Below, piece after piece: positions 36,101-44,710 of a DNA stretch of 44,944 nt. Made by a program: the position numbers and the translations under genes. Position 1 is the first letter of the stretch. Each line of letters opens with the position of its first letter. The notes below the pieces were generated by a model. It was not told where the DNA came from. It was given only the letters and a program-made list of their open reading frames with translations, and did not search any database. The DNA lies in assembly GCF_020447225.1 (NCBI RefSeq), contig NZ_JAJAEO010000160.1, positions 1-44,944 on the forward strand, written 5' to 3'. This stretch comes from Methylophaga pinxianii (lineage in GTDB: Bacteria; Pseudomonadota; Gammaproteobacteria; Nitrosococcales; Methylophagaceae).

Positions 36101-36226
36101 GTTGGGGACTTCGTCGCTGCCAATCCAGCGGCGATGATCTATTTCGTCCGAGATGCTTGCCGCTCCACTTGAGTATATTAAGCACCCAAGTAGGAGGCTC
36201 AGCAGCAAACTGGTAAATTTCCGCAT
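33200..36226 (-). CDS. Beta-propeller sensor histidine kinase (Reg_prop/Y_Y_Y type)
   Basis: A 1008-residue membrane sensor. Start at ATG 36226, preceded by GGAGG; an upstream frame to 36319 would overlap the hydrolase gene. Signal/anchor (RKFTSLLLSLLLGCLIYSSG), then about 14 Reg_prop-like propeller blades (repeats such as GYLWLGTQDSLYRFDG and GLWVGLREGGVRL) to about residue 680, a Y_Y_Y domain (RPGNYEFQVRALG, about 710-770), one transmembrane helix (LLLSLLAILVLVIWA), then a HisKA_3 domain with RELHDTLLQS carrying the phospho-histidine and an HATPase_c domain with DDGVGIDP. Periplasmic propellers of this kind bind small ligands or polysaccharides. Co-operonic with the response regulator. Confidence 0.92.
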   Translation of the reverse strand: MRKFTSLLLSLLLGCLIYSSGAASISDEIDHRRWIGSDEVPNSVLAFEQTADGYLWLGTQDSLYRFDGFDFEKFVPTNGEPLGAVSTLLTTTEGLWVGLREGGVRLIDVNGVIQPVDPGLPGGVVFGLAEDQQGQIWVATNDGLARHDGTNWHQVGKKEGFNEHHAQAVHVDADGYVWAASEEVIYMLPPGASMFIEIGVKSQSVSKIVSSPRGDIWITDRARDHITHLKKTGYADVKFEEIEASRATSIVIDTKGDIWLGTLASGVQYMPVGESPRSIQNRDGVNKYAIRDGLSSDNVLSQFIDRDGSLWVGTDEGFDRLTRKTLTPLVLPGGAGGHALVVSDTGSLWIGNDNGQLRGLGDSGQSIYELDMPITTLINSHEYGLLAGGHRGIFSLADDELERIAALPVESAHESAVRAIVVGKDGDIWVSINRAGLFVWAEQKWRRLEPVSDSRRQVMPVTASRDLTGKLWFGYRDNLLVSYDEQKIFHWSEQQGLNIGHVTAMLHLPGRTWVGGQNGLAYLKNGRFHSLELPAAGPFQNIYGLVAVPTEKDNKESGMDIWVHSRGGIYKLPAAEIERIIAGGDTLMYSSHDHIGQLPMDLYKVMPLPTAVFTQEGILWFSTGNGVVSVDPYQLRGMARPPVVKIKSLAVDGVNIDISSAPVRLPVAPDKLVIKYSALNLAAPEAMRFQFRLNGHDSEWVDAGRLRQAHFTRLRPGNYEFQVRALGDNGHLHLPEADLDLIIPQIFYQRPEFLLLSLLAILVLVIWASRAYTQREKTILRTRLEERFQERERIARELHDTLLQSVQGMMLSFQAIANNLPLESRARSSMEKAMNRAEQVIAEGRDRITGLRGQMAPNEDLAIAFQALKLEAGVPFSAIYQVSNKGEPLALRNEVRDVFYQVGREAVFNAIRHAEATQIKVSFIYSARTFEMLVDDDGVGIDPLYQRIHGKPKHGGLRGMYERASRIDANLMIVSDPDNGTRIQLSLPSLVAYENEVDEKQSRSKRAG

Positions 36227-36288
36227 GGAGTACACCTCCATAATGCGCCATCGCGTTGTGAAGTGATGGCTCACAATCGCATGAGGTA

Positions 36289-37053
36289 TTAAAACCTGCC
36301 TAACTGCTGTTGAAGCCATTCAATAATTTGGTCTGCTACCTGTTCCCAGCCTGGCTGCATGATAAGCAAGTGCCCATAACCAGGAAATAATAAGTAATCA
36401 GATTGCGCTAATGACTGTCTCTGATGATAATAATTTGCTAAAACTACAGAACTCTTTACCAAACGATCGTCACTACCAGAAATCAATAATAACGGTCCGC
36501 GTTCCTGATTAAATAATAATCTGCTTCCGATGCCCAATGATAATGCGATCATCAGTCTTTTTGGTACTTTGTAGACAATTTTATTATAGGACAATTTTAT
36601 TGTCTGGGGTGTCAGTGGATAGGCGATATGCCGAAAAAACTGCGCGGAAGTCATTTGCAGAAAGCATATGCCATGCAACTGCTCGGATTTTGCTCCAAAT
36701 ATGTGTATCAGTGATCCTAAGTCAGGGAAAACGCGCTGGGGTGCTTGTGAGGCAATAGCGACACCGGCTAAGCCAATCCCTCGGTCAAGCAAAATTTGGA
36801 CGACCAATCCACCTAGTGCATGACCAATCAAGACTGGTGGTGAAGGCAAGGCTGCTATCTTTAATGCGTAGAAATCAACCAAGCGGTCTAACACTGCTTT
36901 GCCATTCAAGATGTGATACCAGCCATCATCATCTTGGTCTGGTAAAGATAGAACATTGCAGATATATCCACATGCCTTGAAATGACGCTCGAAATTTTCC
37001 CATATTACCGGTGCTACCCAGTCGCCTTGAATAAAACAAATATGGTTAGTCAT
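36289..37053 (-). CDS. Alpha/beta-hydrolase-like protein with nucleophile serine replaced
   Basis: A 254-residue alpha/beta-hydrolase fold. The nucleophile elbow reads GHALGG at 77-82 instead of GHSxGG, so residue 79 is alanine (codon GCA) where catalytic serine is expected. An acidic candidate (SGSDDRL) and histidine (GYGHLL) remain in place. This should not work as a standard hydrolase; it may be a binding protein or a decaying gene. No clear ribosome-binding site. It ends 62 bases before the sensor gene and may be in its operon. Confidence 0.75.
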   Translation of the reverse strand: MTNHICFIQGDWVAPVIWENFERHFKACGYICNVLSLPDQDDDGWYHILNGKAVLDRLVDFYALKIAALPSPPVLIGHALGGLVVQILLDRGIGLAGVAIASQAPQRVFPDLGSLIHIFGAKSEQLHGICFLQMTSAQFFRHIAYPLTPQTIKLSYNKIVYKVPKRLMIALSLGIGSRLLFNQERGPLLLISGSDDRLVKSSVVLANYYHQRQSLAQSDYLLFPGYGHLLIMQPGWEQVADQIIEWLQQQLGRF

Positions 37054-37159
37054 TATATGAATTCACGTGGATCACGTGCTCTCAGCCCGCCCCCCGAAGA
37101 GGCCAGAGTGCCTTAAGATTCTTAAAGACCTGCTCAATCTCTACCCTTACGTTAGTCGC

Positions 37160-37816
37160 TCAATCGACGGTCATCGCACCGACCGCCTCGCAGATTGGGA
37201 CGCCGCCACCGGTCAACTCTAGGATCAACCGGTTGAGGCTGGGAGTTCGCAGTAGCTCCACGATGGTCGCGGCGACGTCGTCGCGAGCGATTTCGGTATG
37301 GACCTTGGCGAGGCCGAGGTCGACCCGGCCCGCGCCGGGTGCATCGGTCAGGGCGGACGGGCGCACGATCAGCCAGTCGAGGTCGGTCCGAACCAGTTGG
37401 GTCTCAGCCCTCTTTTTCTGGACCATGTAATGTTCGAATGAGGCATTCATGCGCCGTTCGCGCCAGGCTTCAGGAAAGACCGAGACGAGGATAAAGCGAC
37501 GCACCCCGGCGCGTTTCGACGCGAGGGCCAGCTTTCCCGGCCCGTCCCCGTCTACGCGGGTGGTCGCCGCGTCGCCCTGCTTCCCGCCCGCGCCGGCGCT
37601 GAACACGATCGCGTCGTAGTCGCGCAGGACCGCCGCCAACTCACCAACCGACATCGCGACCAAGTCGCCGGGCACCGTCCGGATACCGGCCGAGGCGAGC
37701 GCCTTCGCCTGCTCCGGTCGGCGCACCAAACCGCCGGGTTGATCTCCTACCCTGGCGAGCTGTTTCGCCACGCGGCGGCCGACACCGCCGGCGATTCCAA
37801 TGATGAAGACCTTCAT
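37160..37816 (-). CDS. NAD(P)-binding SDR/NmrA-like oxidoreductase (GC-rich)
   Basis: A 218-residue atypical short-chain-dehydrogenase-type protein. The dinucleotide-binding start MKVFIIGIAGGVGRRVAKQL is intact (GxxGGxG), and a D-Y-D-A-I-V-F-S-A-G-A-G strand follows at about 67-78. Members of this NmrA-like set sense or use NAD(P)H; no substrate is implied. G+C is far above the window average. It starts two bases after the DJ-1-like gene. In-frame codons continue 25 more residues beyond the stop and then stop again. Confidence 0.85.
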   Translation of the reverse strand: MKVFIIGIAGGVGRRVAKQLARVGDQPGGLVRRPEQAKALASAGIRTVPGDLVAMSVGELAAVLRDYDAIVFSAGAGGKQGDAATTRVDGDGPGKLALASKRAGVRRFILVSVFPEAWRERRMNASFEHYMVQKKRAETQLVRTDLDWLIVRPSALTDAPGAGRVDLGLAKVHTEIARDDVAATIVELLRTPSLNRLILELTGGGVPICEAVGAMTVD

Positions 37817-37818
37817 CG

Positions 37819-38514
37819 CTAGTCCATTTTTTGAGCGTGGAGCCCTCGAGCGACCAAGCGCTGTGCGGCGGCGGCAGACGAAGCGGGGTTCTGGCCAGTG
37901 ATCAGCAAGCCATCCTCCAGCACGTAGGAGCCCCAGTCCGGACCACTCGAATAGATGCCGCCCAAAGCCTTCAGTTCGTCCTCAACCAGAAACGGCACCA
38001 CTTCAGTCAGGCCGACACCTTCTTCTTCGGTGTTGGTGAAGCCGGTCACCTGCTTGCCCTCGACCAGCGGCCGGCCATCCGGTGTCTTCACGTGGCGCAG
38101 CACGCCCGGCGCATGGCAGACCAGTGCGACCGGTTTGTTCGCCGCAAGGAAGCTCTCTATCAGGGCGCACGAGTCCGCGCTTTCAGCCAAATCCCACAAC
38201 GGGCCGTGGCCACCCGGGTAGAATACCGTATCGAAGTCTTCCTCCGAGACGTCGGCGAGCTTCACGGTGTTCGCCAGGGCCCTGCCCGCTTCGGTGTCCG
38301 CGTCGAAACGACGGGTGGCGTCAGTCTGGAAGTCCGGCTCGGCACTCTTCGGATCTAGCGGCGGCTGGCCACCCTTCGGCGAAGCGAGCGTGATCTCGTA
38401 ACCCGCATCCTTGAACACGTAATAAGGAGCGGCCAGCTCTTCGAGCCAGAAGCCGGTCTTGCGGCCGGTATCGCCAAGTTGGTCGTGCGATGTTAGTACT
38501 ATTAGAACTTTCAT
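37819..38514 (-). CDS. DJ-1/PfpI-family protein, Hsp31-like (GC-rich)
   Basis: A 231-residue class I glutamine-amidotransferase-fold protein. ATG 38514 is preferred over 38520: GGAG stands seven bases before it, but only one before the first. The nucleophile cysteine lies in ALVCHAPGVL, with a conserved glutamate in SHDQLGDTGRKTGFWLEEL. Hsp31-like members deglycate methylglyoxal adducts or act as glyoxalases. Co-operonic with the GC-rich reductase. The pair sits between the truncated alcohol dehydrogenase remnant and the alpha/beta hydrolase. Confidence 0.9.
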   Translation of the reverse strand: MKVLIVLTSHDQLGDTGRKTGFWLEELAAPYYVFKDAGYEITLASPKGGQPPLDPKSAEPDFQTDATRRFDADTEAGRALANTVKLADVSEEDFDTVFYPGGHGPLWDLAESADSCALIESFLAANKPVALVCHAPGVLRHVKTPDGRPLVEGKQVTGFTNTEEEGVGLTEVVPFLVEDELKALGGIYSSGPDWGSYVLEDGLLITGQNPASSAAAAQRLVARGLHAQKMD

Positions 38515-38533
38515 TTTCATTCTCCTTTGTTGT

Positions 38534-39019
38534 CTATTGTTTATAGGAATCTACTTTTCGAAGGCTTCCTAGATGTTGCTTTTGTTGAGTCGTTAATGGC
38601 TGTGCAATTAAACAGAATGTACCCTGAGGCGATAGGATGTCAGCACTTTTGGCGAGATGCTCCTCACTGACCGCCAAGCTCGTGATGTAATCGACCAAGC
38701 GCACGTTTATCTTATTGAGTTGCTCACGCCAGTCGGCACGGGGATAAATTACGTGGTGAGCCCCCGAACATGCCCACTGATCATTTTCTGGTCGAGATGC
38801 CGTAGTAATCACCTTTAGATTGGCTACCTTGGCAGCTAGCTGCGTCAGCATTGCTCCAACGATCCCACCGGCCCCGATGGTCTGAATTGATTTCTGATGT
38901 GTTGGCGGCACAAAGTGTAGCCTGAGACTGTTAAACAATATCTCCCTAGCCGTAATGCTGGACAACGGAAGTGCTGCAGCTTGCTCATAGCTAAGGCCTG
39001 ATGGCATAGGGTTGATCAT
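38534..39019 (-). pseudogene. Zinc-type alcohol dehydrogenase fragment
   Basis: A 161-residue frame corresponding to the middle of a medium-chain dehydrogenase (zinc-binding ADH family): MPSGLSYEQAAALPLSSITA, then a Rossmann segment with TIGAGGIVGAMLTQLAAKV. The N-terminal GroES-like domain and the C-terminal quarter are missing, and the frame ends just before the GC-rich DJ-1 gene. The glycine-rich loop GAGGIVG is altered from the usual GGAGGVG. Remnant left by recombination; probably not functional. Confidence 0.75.
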
Positions 39020-39045
39020 TTATTCGTCGACTGTCTGGTAGGCGT

Positions 39046-39645
39046 CTAGCTTTTGAGTTTAACCGCAATGGTGGCGACATATTCGCCCTGGTGGCGGGCA
39101 ATCTCCAGCTCACGTTCATCAGGTTGCCGAGAGCCATCAGCGCCAGCAATGGTCGATGCACCGTAAGGCGTACCACCACTCACCTTCGTGATATCGAATA
39201 GTGCAGGTGTGGTGTAACCAATCGGTACAATAACCATGCCGTGGTGCGCCAATGTGGTCCAGGTAGAGGTGATGGTCATTTCCTGACCGCCCGTTGTACC
39301 GGTTGAGGTGAACACGCTCGCGACTTTACCTGCCAGACTTCCCTTGGCCCAAAGACCACCGGTCTGGTCGAAGAAGGTACGCATTTGCCCTGACATATTG
39401 CCGAAGCGGGTTGGCGTGCCGACGATGATGGCATCATAGTCGCCCAGCTCCTTTGGGGTCGCCACGGCCGAGTCCTGGTCGACCTTTCCGCCGGCTGCCT
39501 TGAAGGCTTCGGCCTCCATGGTTTCAGGGACCCGTTTCACCGTGACCATTACGCCATCAACGCTACGAGCGCCTTCAGCAACTTTGTTCGCCATAGTTTC
39601 GATATGACCATACATGGAGTAATAGAGAATGAGAATCTTTGTCAT
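39046..39645 (-). CDS. wrbA: WrbA-type NAD(P)H:quinone oxidoreductase
   Basis: A 199-residue flavodoxin-like protein with the FMN phosphate loop SMYGHIET (10-17) and [16 protein letters not shown] (76-91). WrbA tetramers reduce quinones by two electrons and protect against oxidative stress. AGGA lies 10 bases before the ATG; the upstream LLM-oxidoreductase remnant ends two bases before it, so it may be translated by coupling. It ends 26 bases before the ADH fragment. Confidence 0.93.
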   Translation of the reverse strand: MTKILILYYSMYGHIETMANKVAEGARSVDGVMVTVKRVPETMEAEAFKAAGGKVDQDSAVATPKELGDYDAIIVGTPTRFGNMSGQMRTFFDQTGGLWAKGSLAGKVASVFTSTGTTGGQEMTITSTWTTLAHHGMVIVPIGYTTPALFDITKVSGGTPYGASTIAGADGSRQPDERELEIARHQGEYVATIAVKLKS

Positions 39646-39647
39646 TT

Positions 39648-39776
39648 TTACGTCCTATTTGGGTTAAAATTGTTTTGCGTTTGCTTTGTAGGAAAAAATA
39701 TTCCCAGCGTGAGGTGCCCTTTCTGGAAATTTCGGCGAAACTCGGGGTGTTCAGAGAAATCGTACTCAATTGTCAT
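39648..39776 (-). pseudogene. 5' fragment of an LLM-class flavin oxidoreductase
   Basis: A 42-residue frame starting MTIEYDFSEHPEFRRNF and continuing HLTLGIFFP, which matches the N-terminus of luciferase-like monooxygenases of the LLM class (the family usually proceeds with P-I-E-A/E-G-D and about 300 more residues). Here homology breaks at residue 30 (FFPTKQTQNN), the frame ends with TAA two bases before wrbA. Read as a deletion that fused an LLM gene's start to the leader of wrbA. Confidence 0.6.
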
Positions 39777-39830
39777 GATGGGGATTCTCAGTTGTCCCAG
39801 ACAATACGAGCTTGCCTGGGTGTGCAGCTA

Positions 39831-40802
39831 TCAGGAAACTGAGATGACCACTTTGCCGTTGAGTCGCTCTCCATTGACCACACCTCGCTCTAAGGTGGTA
39901 TGAGCCTCAGGAATTTGGGTCAGTGAGAAGCTGGCGCCTATGATTGGCCGGATGCGACCATTTTCCAGCAGCGTCTTGAGAGCCTGCAACTTGCCACGGT
40001 TCTGACGCGTAAACACAAAGTGATATTCGGCATTCACGCCCCAGGCTGCGACGAGGTTCTGTGGCGTTTCCAAATCGACAATCGTAACGACCCGGCCGGC
40101 ATCACTTAGCACATGAGGAGACTGACTCAGCGTCTGGCCTCCAATGGTGTCGAACACCACATTCACACCCTTGTTACCGGTCAGGCTGGCGATTTCTTCG
40201 ATGTAGTTTTTGCTGGTGTAGTCAATGGCGTGGTCTGCGCCCAGCTGGCGCACAAAATCGAAATCATTGCTGCGGCAGGTCGTGTAAACAGTCGCACCCA
40301 TCACCTTTGCCAGTTGAATGGCGATTGAGCCAACGCCACCCGCGCCGCCATGGATTAACACAGACTCAGCTGGACTCAACTTGGCCCGCGAAACGAGGGC
40401 TTCCCAGGCAGTTCCGCCAACGAGCGTTGTCGAGGCGGCTTCTTCGTGAGACAGGTTCGAAGGCTTATGAGTTACCAACGATTCTGGAACAACGTTGTAC
40501 TCAGCATAAGAGCCCCCTTTTGGGCCAAAAATTTTGGGGGTGTAAAACACCTCGTCACCAACTTTGAAGTCAGTTACGCCAAGGCCCACCTTTTCAACCA
40601 CACCTGAGACGTCATGGCCGATAATGGCGGGCAAGGGAACATATTCGGGATAGTCGCCGCGCCGAATTTGGTAGTCGAGAGGATTGATGGCGGTGGCGAC
40701 AACGCGAACCAGCAACTCGCCGACATCCACTTCAGGAATTGGCACGTCCTGTAGCTCAAAGCTGTCTGTGCCGCCAAACTTCGTAAGAACAATCGCTTTC
40801 AT
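39831..40802 (-). CDS. Quinone oxidoreductase / zinc-independent MDR dehydrogenase
   Basis: A 323-residue medium-chain reductase from ATG 40802 ([11 protein letters not shown]), with AGGGATAC upstream; the frame to 40862 is not supported. The GroES-like half carries [12 protein letters not shown], the Rossmann half [15 protein letters not shown]. It has no zinc-ligand cysteines, so it is probably an NADPH-dependent quinone or enone reductase. Co-directional with wrbA, perhaps another electrophile-detoxifying activity. The following 211 bases to the XdhC-like gene carry no gene. Confidence 0.9.
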   Translation of the reverse strand: MKAIVLTKFGGTDSFELQDVPIPEVDVGELLVRVVATAINPLDYQIRRGDYPEYVPLPAIIGHDVSGVVEKVGLGVTDFKVGDEVFYTPKIFGPKGGSYAEYNVVPESLVTHKPSNLSHEEAASTTLVGGTAWEALVSRAKLSPAESVLIHGGAGGVGSIAIQLAKVMGATVYTTCRSNDFDFVRQLGADHAIDYTSKNYIEEIASLTGNKGVNVVFDTIGGQTLSQSPHVLSDAGRVVTIVDLETPQNLVAAWGVNAEYHFVFTRQNRGKLQALKTLLENGRIRPIIGASFSLTQIPEAHTTLERGVVNGERLNGKVVISVS

Positions 40803-41013
40803 TTCAGTATCCCTATGTGCTGAATGGGGATGGGCCATGTGGCCTGTGAAAGCCACCCACATGATTCACCTTAGCCGAATACCACCGCTTATTATTGGAT
40901 GACTGTCTTATGTTGGGATGATTGTGTGATGAATGCTATTCACAACAGACACACTTGTGTGTGGTCGGTCGTCTGGCTGGCTACAACCCTTGGTTCGCCA
41001 TGCATAGCGACTT

Positions 41014-42015
41014 TCACGCTAAGTTATACCTATTTACTTCAGCATAGGATAGATTCATCGGAGTATTGGCTAATTCTCGCTGTTTACTGCGCGTTTGAAT
41101 GATTTCAGCCAGTATCGATACTGCAATTTCTGCTGGCGTTCGACTACCGATAGATATGCCGACAGGTCCCTTAAGGCGTGAAATTTCTGATTCAGACAAA
41201 TCAAACATCCGCATTCTTTCCCGGCGTTTGGCTTGATTTTTTTTTGAGCCCAGCGCCCCGACATAAAGTGCATTACTGGTGAGTGCTTCTAATAGCGCCA
41301 TATCATCAAGCTTGGGATCATGCGTGACCGCGACAATCGCCGTATTTGAATCAGGTTTGAGTTTGACGATAGCGTCATCTGGCATCATTTGCAGCAGTTG
41401 ACTACCTTGTACGTGCCATTCCTTCGCGACATCGTCCCTTGGATCGCAGACTATAACCTCATAGTCGAGAGTACTTGCAATATTTGCGAGGACAGAGCCC
41501 AACTGGTTTGCACCAATAATGATGAGACGCATTTTCGGGCCAAAGTAGCTATGAAACCAATCACCATCAACTTTAGGCTCACTGCCCGGCAAGGCATCTT
41601 CTATCAACAGTTCACCGGTTTTCATATGAACCGATCGACATAACAATTGCTGCGATTCGATGCCGTCAATTATCTGTGTCAGCTCAGATCGGACCGTTAA
41701 TGGCTCACAAAATATTGCCAACTCACCGCCACATGGCAAACCGAATTGTTGCGCCTCGTCGGCAGTAATGCCATAGCGCAGCACTTCAGGTGAATTTGGT
41801 AGTGTCATTGATTTTGCTTTTTCAGCTAAATCATCCTCTATACAACCACCTGAAACCGAGCCAATGTAATGGCCATCATCGCGAACTACGAGAATTGAGC
41901 CCGGGCCTCGTGGCGCCGATCCCCAGGTTTTGATTACGGTGAAAAGGTAAGCCTTATAGCCGGCATTGAGCCAGTCATTCGCGCGCTTAAGTACATCTAA
42001 ATCAGGAGAATTCAT
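41014..42015 (-). CDS. XdhC/CoxI-family molybdenum hydroxylase maturation protein
   Basis: A 333-residue protein from ATG 42015 (MNSPDLDVL); a TTG at 42027 in the same frame is less likely. XdhC_CoxI domain about 10-75 with WGSAPRGPGSILVV and GGCIEDDLA, then the Rossmann-like XdhC_C domain about 165-305 with IIIGANQLGSVLA and ALGSKKNQAKR. XdhC-like proteins bind the molybdenum cofactor, help sulfurate it and insert it into hydroxylases. It follows the large hydroxylase subunit by eight bases, so it is the third gene of that operon. Confidence 0.92.
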   Translation of the reverse strand: MNSPDLDVLKRANDWLNAGYKAYLFTVIKTWGSAPRGPGSILVVRDDGHYIGSVSGGCIEDDLAEKAKSMTLPNSPEVLRYGITADEAQQFGLPCGGELAIFCEPLTVRSELTQIIDGIESQQLLCRSVHMKTGELLIEDALPGSEPKVDGDWFHSYFGPKMRLIIIGANQLGSVLANIASTLDYEVIVCDPRDDVAKEWHVQGSQLLQMMPDDAIVKLKPDSNTAIVAVTHDPKLDDMALLEALTSNALYVGALGSKKNQAKRRERMRMFDLSESEISRLKGPVGISIGSRTPAEIAVSILAEIIQTRSKQRELANTPMNLSYAEVNRYNLA

Positions 42016-42023
42016 AACGTTAA

Positions 42024-44234
42024 TCAATATGCATACAGGTGTTTGGAGATCGGGAGCTCTCGTATACGCTTTTGCGATACCGCATAGATAGCATTGGTGA
42101 CTGCGGGTGCAATAGCGGCTGTGCCCGGTTCGCCAATACCACCGGGGGCCTCAGCACTTTTCACCAAATGTACTTCAATGTCAGGCAGTTGATTCATTCT
42201 TAGTGGCTGGTAAGTGTCGAAGTTTTTCTGGTCAATGACACCATCTTTAATGGTGATTTCGCCCCACAATGCCGCAGTCAAACCATAGACAATGCCCCCT
42301 TCTATCTGAGCAATGACATGGTTAGGATTGATAACGATGCCACAGTCAACGGCAGTCACCACACGAAGGACGCTGACTTCATCATCTTCAACGCGGACCT
42401 CGGCAACTTGGGCGAGGTAGCTACCAAAGGCTTCAATGACCGAAATCCCAAGACCGTGATTCGCAGGTAATTGTTTACCCCACTCAGCTTTTTGAGCACA
42501 CAGTTCCAGCACGGCCAAAGCCCTTGGATGGTGCTTAAGCAGGTTACGACGATACGCCACAGGGTCAACCGAGGCACGATGAGCCAACTCATCAATAAAG
42601 CTCTCAATCATGAATGCGTTGTGCGTTGCCCCTACGCCACGCCACCATCCTGGTCTCATACCATTCGTTTCCTGTCTGACATAGTCAACAAGGATATTCT
42701 CTGGTGCATAGAATGGGTTCTGAGCAAGCTCTACCGCATCGGTATCCAGGCCATCTTTTACAACCGAAGGGATCCAACGAAGCATGATAGAGGCACCAGT
42801 TACACGATGATGCCAGGCAACCAGTTCACCTTTATCATTGAGGCCTGCCTTTAAGTGATCGTAGTAATAAGGCCGGTAAACATCGTGCTGCATATCTTCT
42901 TCACGCGTCCAGACCAGTTTTACCGGGTAATTGACGTGTTGGGCGATTCGGACAGCCTGATCGATAAAATCGACATCAAGTCGGCGGCCGAACGCGCCGC
43001 CAATTTGGTAGTTGTGCACAAAAACCTGGTTTGCAGGAAGCCCGGTGATTTCAGCGGCATTGGCCTGCGCCATGGCCGGTACCTGAGTGCCTGCCCAAAT
43101 GTCACAACGATCTTTCTGGACATGCACGGTGGCATTCATCGGCTCTATCGGGGCATGCGCTAGGAATGGCATTTGATAGACAGCTTCAAAGGTATCTGTT
43201 GCCTCAGTATAAGCTTTGTCAAAGTTGCCATCGTTTCTGGCGATAACGGCCTTTGCTGTACCCTCTCCTGTTTGGCTGGCTTTTTTCAGTTCAGCAACAA
43301 TATCCTCCATGTTTTGCGGTTTATAACTATCCTGAGTCCATTCAATTTCAAGTGCCGAAATGCCTTGTTTGGCTGTCCACATATCTGTGGCAATAACTGC
43401 CACGGCATCACCCATCTCAATAACTTCAACCACACCTTTTAGCCCTTTGGCTTTGGAAATATTGAGTGTCTTGACCTTTCCACCCAGTATCGGTGTCATG
43501 GCTATAGTGGCTATTTTTAGATCGGGTAAATCGACATCAATGCCGTAAAGCGACGTGCCATTGCCCTTCGCTTTACCATCAAGTCGTTTAACAGGCTGTC
43601 CAATCAGTTTGAAGTCTTTCGGATCCTTAAGCGTTACTTTTTCTGGCACCGGCATCTTGGCCGCTTTTTCTGCTAACTCGCCATAGGTAAATTGCCTATC
43701 AGAGTCTGATAATTTCACTACACCGTTTTCGGCATAACATGCCGAAACATTCACTCCCCAGTCTTTAGCTGCGGCCGCAATTAAGATTTCTCTCGCTACA
43801 GCACCCGCCTCTCTGAGCGGCTGCCAGGTACCTCTTATGGAGGTTGAGCCGCCGGTTACCTGGGCACCCAGGATGGGATCAGCATATTTTTCATTATCTG
43901 CAGGTGCATGCTCCAATGTGACCTTTTCAAGATCTAACTCTAGTTCTTCAGCGATCAGCATAGGTAAAGAGGTAAATACACCTTGGCCCATTTCTGCTTT
44001 TGAGACAATTAAGGTGACGTCCCCGTTGGTGGCAATCCGGATAAACGCGTTGGGAGAAAAGGTGCTTTGATCTCCTGTGCCAACACCCGCGAGAAGTTTA
44101 TGTGGTACAGCAAAACCTACTAAAAGGCCTGCACCAGCACCCGCAGAGCCAATTAAAAACTGACGACGAGAGATACCATGCTCAGTAATAACTTCAACAC
44201 CATCATTCTCTAGGTTGTTTAAATTGATGTTCAT
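42024..44234 (-). CDS. Molybdopterin-binding subunit of a Tat-exported aldehyde/isoquinoline-type oxidoreductase (IorB-like)
   Basis: A 736-residue molybdenum hydroxylase subunit with a twin-arginine signal (SRRQFLIGSAGAGAG, 24-38). MoCo-binding motifs QGVFTSLP, GGAFGRR and GGIGEPGTA are present, the last containing the base-catalyst glutamate (E702). Size and Tat signal fit the IorB/aldehyde-dehydrogenase type, acting in the periplasm with the 2Fe-2S subunit; no FAD subunit is encoded, so a cytochrome or quinone should take the electrons. Substrate class: aldehydes or N-heterocycles. Middle gene of the operon. Confidence 0.9.
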   Translation of the reverse strand: MNINLNNLENDGVEVITEHGISRRQFLIGSAGAGAGLLVGFAVPHKLLAGVGTGDQSTFSPNAFIRIATNGDVTLIVSKAEMGQGVFTSLPMLIAEELELDLEKVTLEHAPADNEKYADPILGAQVTGGSTSIRGTWQPLREAGAVAREILIAAAAKDWGVNVSACYAENGVVKLSDSDRQFTYGELAEKAAKMPVPEKVTLKDPKDFKLIGQPVKRLDGKAKGNGTSLYGIDVDLPDLKIATIAMTPILGGKVKTLNISKAKGLKGVVEVIEMGDAVAVIATDMWTAKQGISALEIEWTQDSYKPQNMEDIVAELKKASQTGEGTAKAVIARNDGNFDKAYTEATDTFEAVYQMPFLAHAPIEPMNATVHVQKDRCDIWAGTQVPAMAQANAAEITGLPANQVFVHNYQIGGAFGRRLDVDFIDQAVRIAQHVNYPVKLVWTREEDMQHDVYRPYYYDHLKAGLNDKGELVAWHHRVTGASIMLRWIPSVVKDGLDTDAVELAQNPFYAPENILVDYVRQETNGMRPGWWRGVGATHNAFMIESFIDELAHRASVDPVAYRRNLLKHHPRALAVLELCAQKAEWGKQLPANHGLGISVIEAFGSYLAQVAEVRVEDDEVSVLRVVTAVDCGIVINPNHVIAQIEGGIVYGLTAALWGEITIKDGVIDQKNFDTYQPLRMNQLPDIEVHLVKSAEAPGGIGEPGTAAIAPAVTNAIYAVSQKRIRELPISKHLYAY

Positions 44235-44257
44235 ATGATTCGTCCCCTGAGCGTTAA

Positions 44258-44710
44258 TTAAGCTTTAGCAGCTTGTTTGATGGCTTCACGAATGCGTGAA
44301 TAGGTGCCGCAGCGACAAACATTACCTGCCATTGCGTTATCTATTTCTTCATCGGTTGGCGACTTATTTTCGGAAAGCAATGCGGCGGCTGACATGATCT
44401 GCCCCGATTGACAATAACCACACTGCACAACGTCCTGCTCGTGCCAGGCATACTGGAGTTTTTGTCCGACTTCACTTTCACCGACGGCTTCAATGGTTGT
44501 GATTTTTTTCCCCTGCGCATCAGACACCGGCGTGACACAGGAACGTGTCGGGGAACCATCGACATGAACCGTGCAGGCACCACAGAGTGCGGCACCACAA
44601 CCAAACTTAGTCCCGGTTAACTTGATCACATCACGTAATGCCCAAAGAATAGGCATATCTTCAGCCACATCAAGTTGGTAAGGATTTCCATTCACATTTA
44701 ATTCAATCAT
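44258..44710 (-). CDS. 2Fe-2S subunit of molybdenum hydroxylase (IorA-like)
   Basis: A 150-residue protein with a plant-type ferredoxin [2Fe-2S] motif ([16 protein letters not shown]) and the second cluster motif CGYCQSGQ...CRCGTY. This is the small-subunit pattern of xanthine oxidase-family hydroxylases. It starts with GGAG upstream and lies 23 bases before the large subunit. No export signal of its own, as expected for hitchhiking with the Tat-signalled large subunit. Confidence 0.93.
   Translation of the reverse strand: MIELNVNGNPYQLDVAEDMPILWALRDVIKLTGTKFGCGAALCGACTVHVDGSPTRSCVTPVSDAQGKKITTIEAVGESEVGQKLQYAWHEQDVVQCGYCQSGQIMSAAALLSENKSPTDEEIDNAMAGNVCRCGTYSRIREAIKQAAKA

Noticed and set aside
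37082-37159. An in-frame stretch of 25 codons after the GC-rich reductase stop reading like a transposase C-terminus (VEIEQVFKNLKALW).
   Set aside because: Short, and the opposite strand is open as well; I cannot place it in a transposase family. It may only be a readthrough shadow.
40949-40962. Palindrome ACACAC-TT-GTGTGT downstream of the XdhC-like gene.
   Set aside because: A low-complexity dinucleotide repeat; no partner site or conserved position to support an operator.
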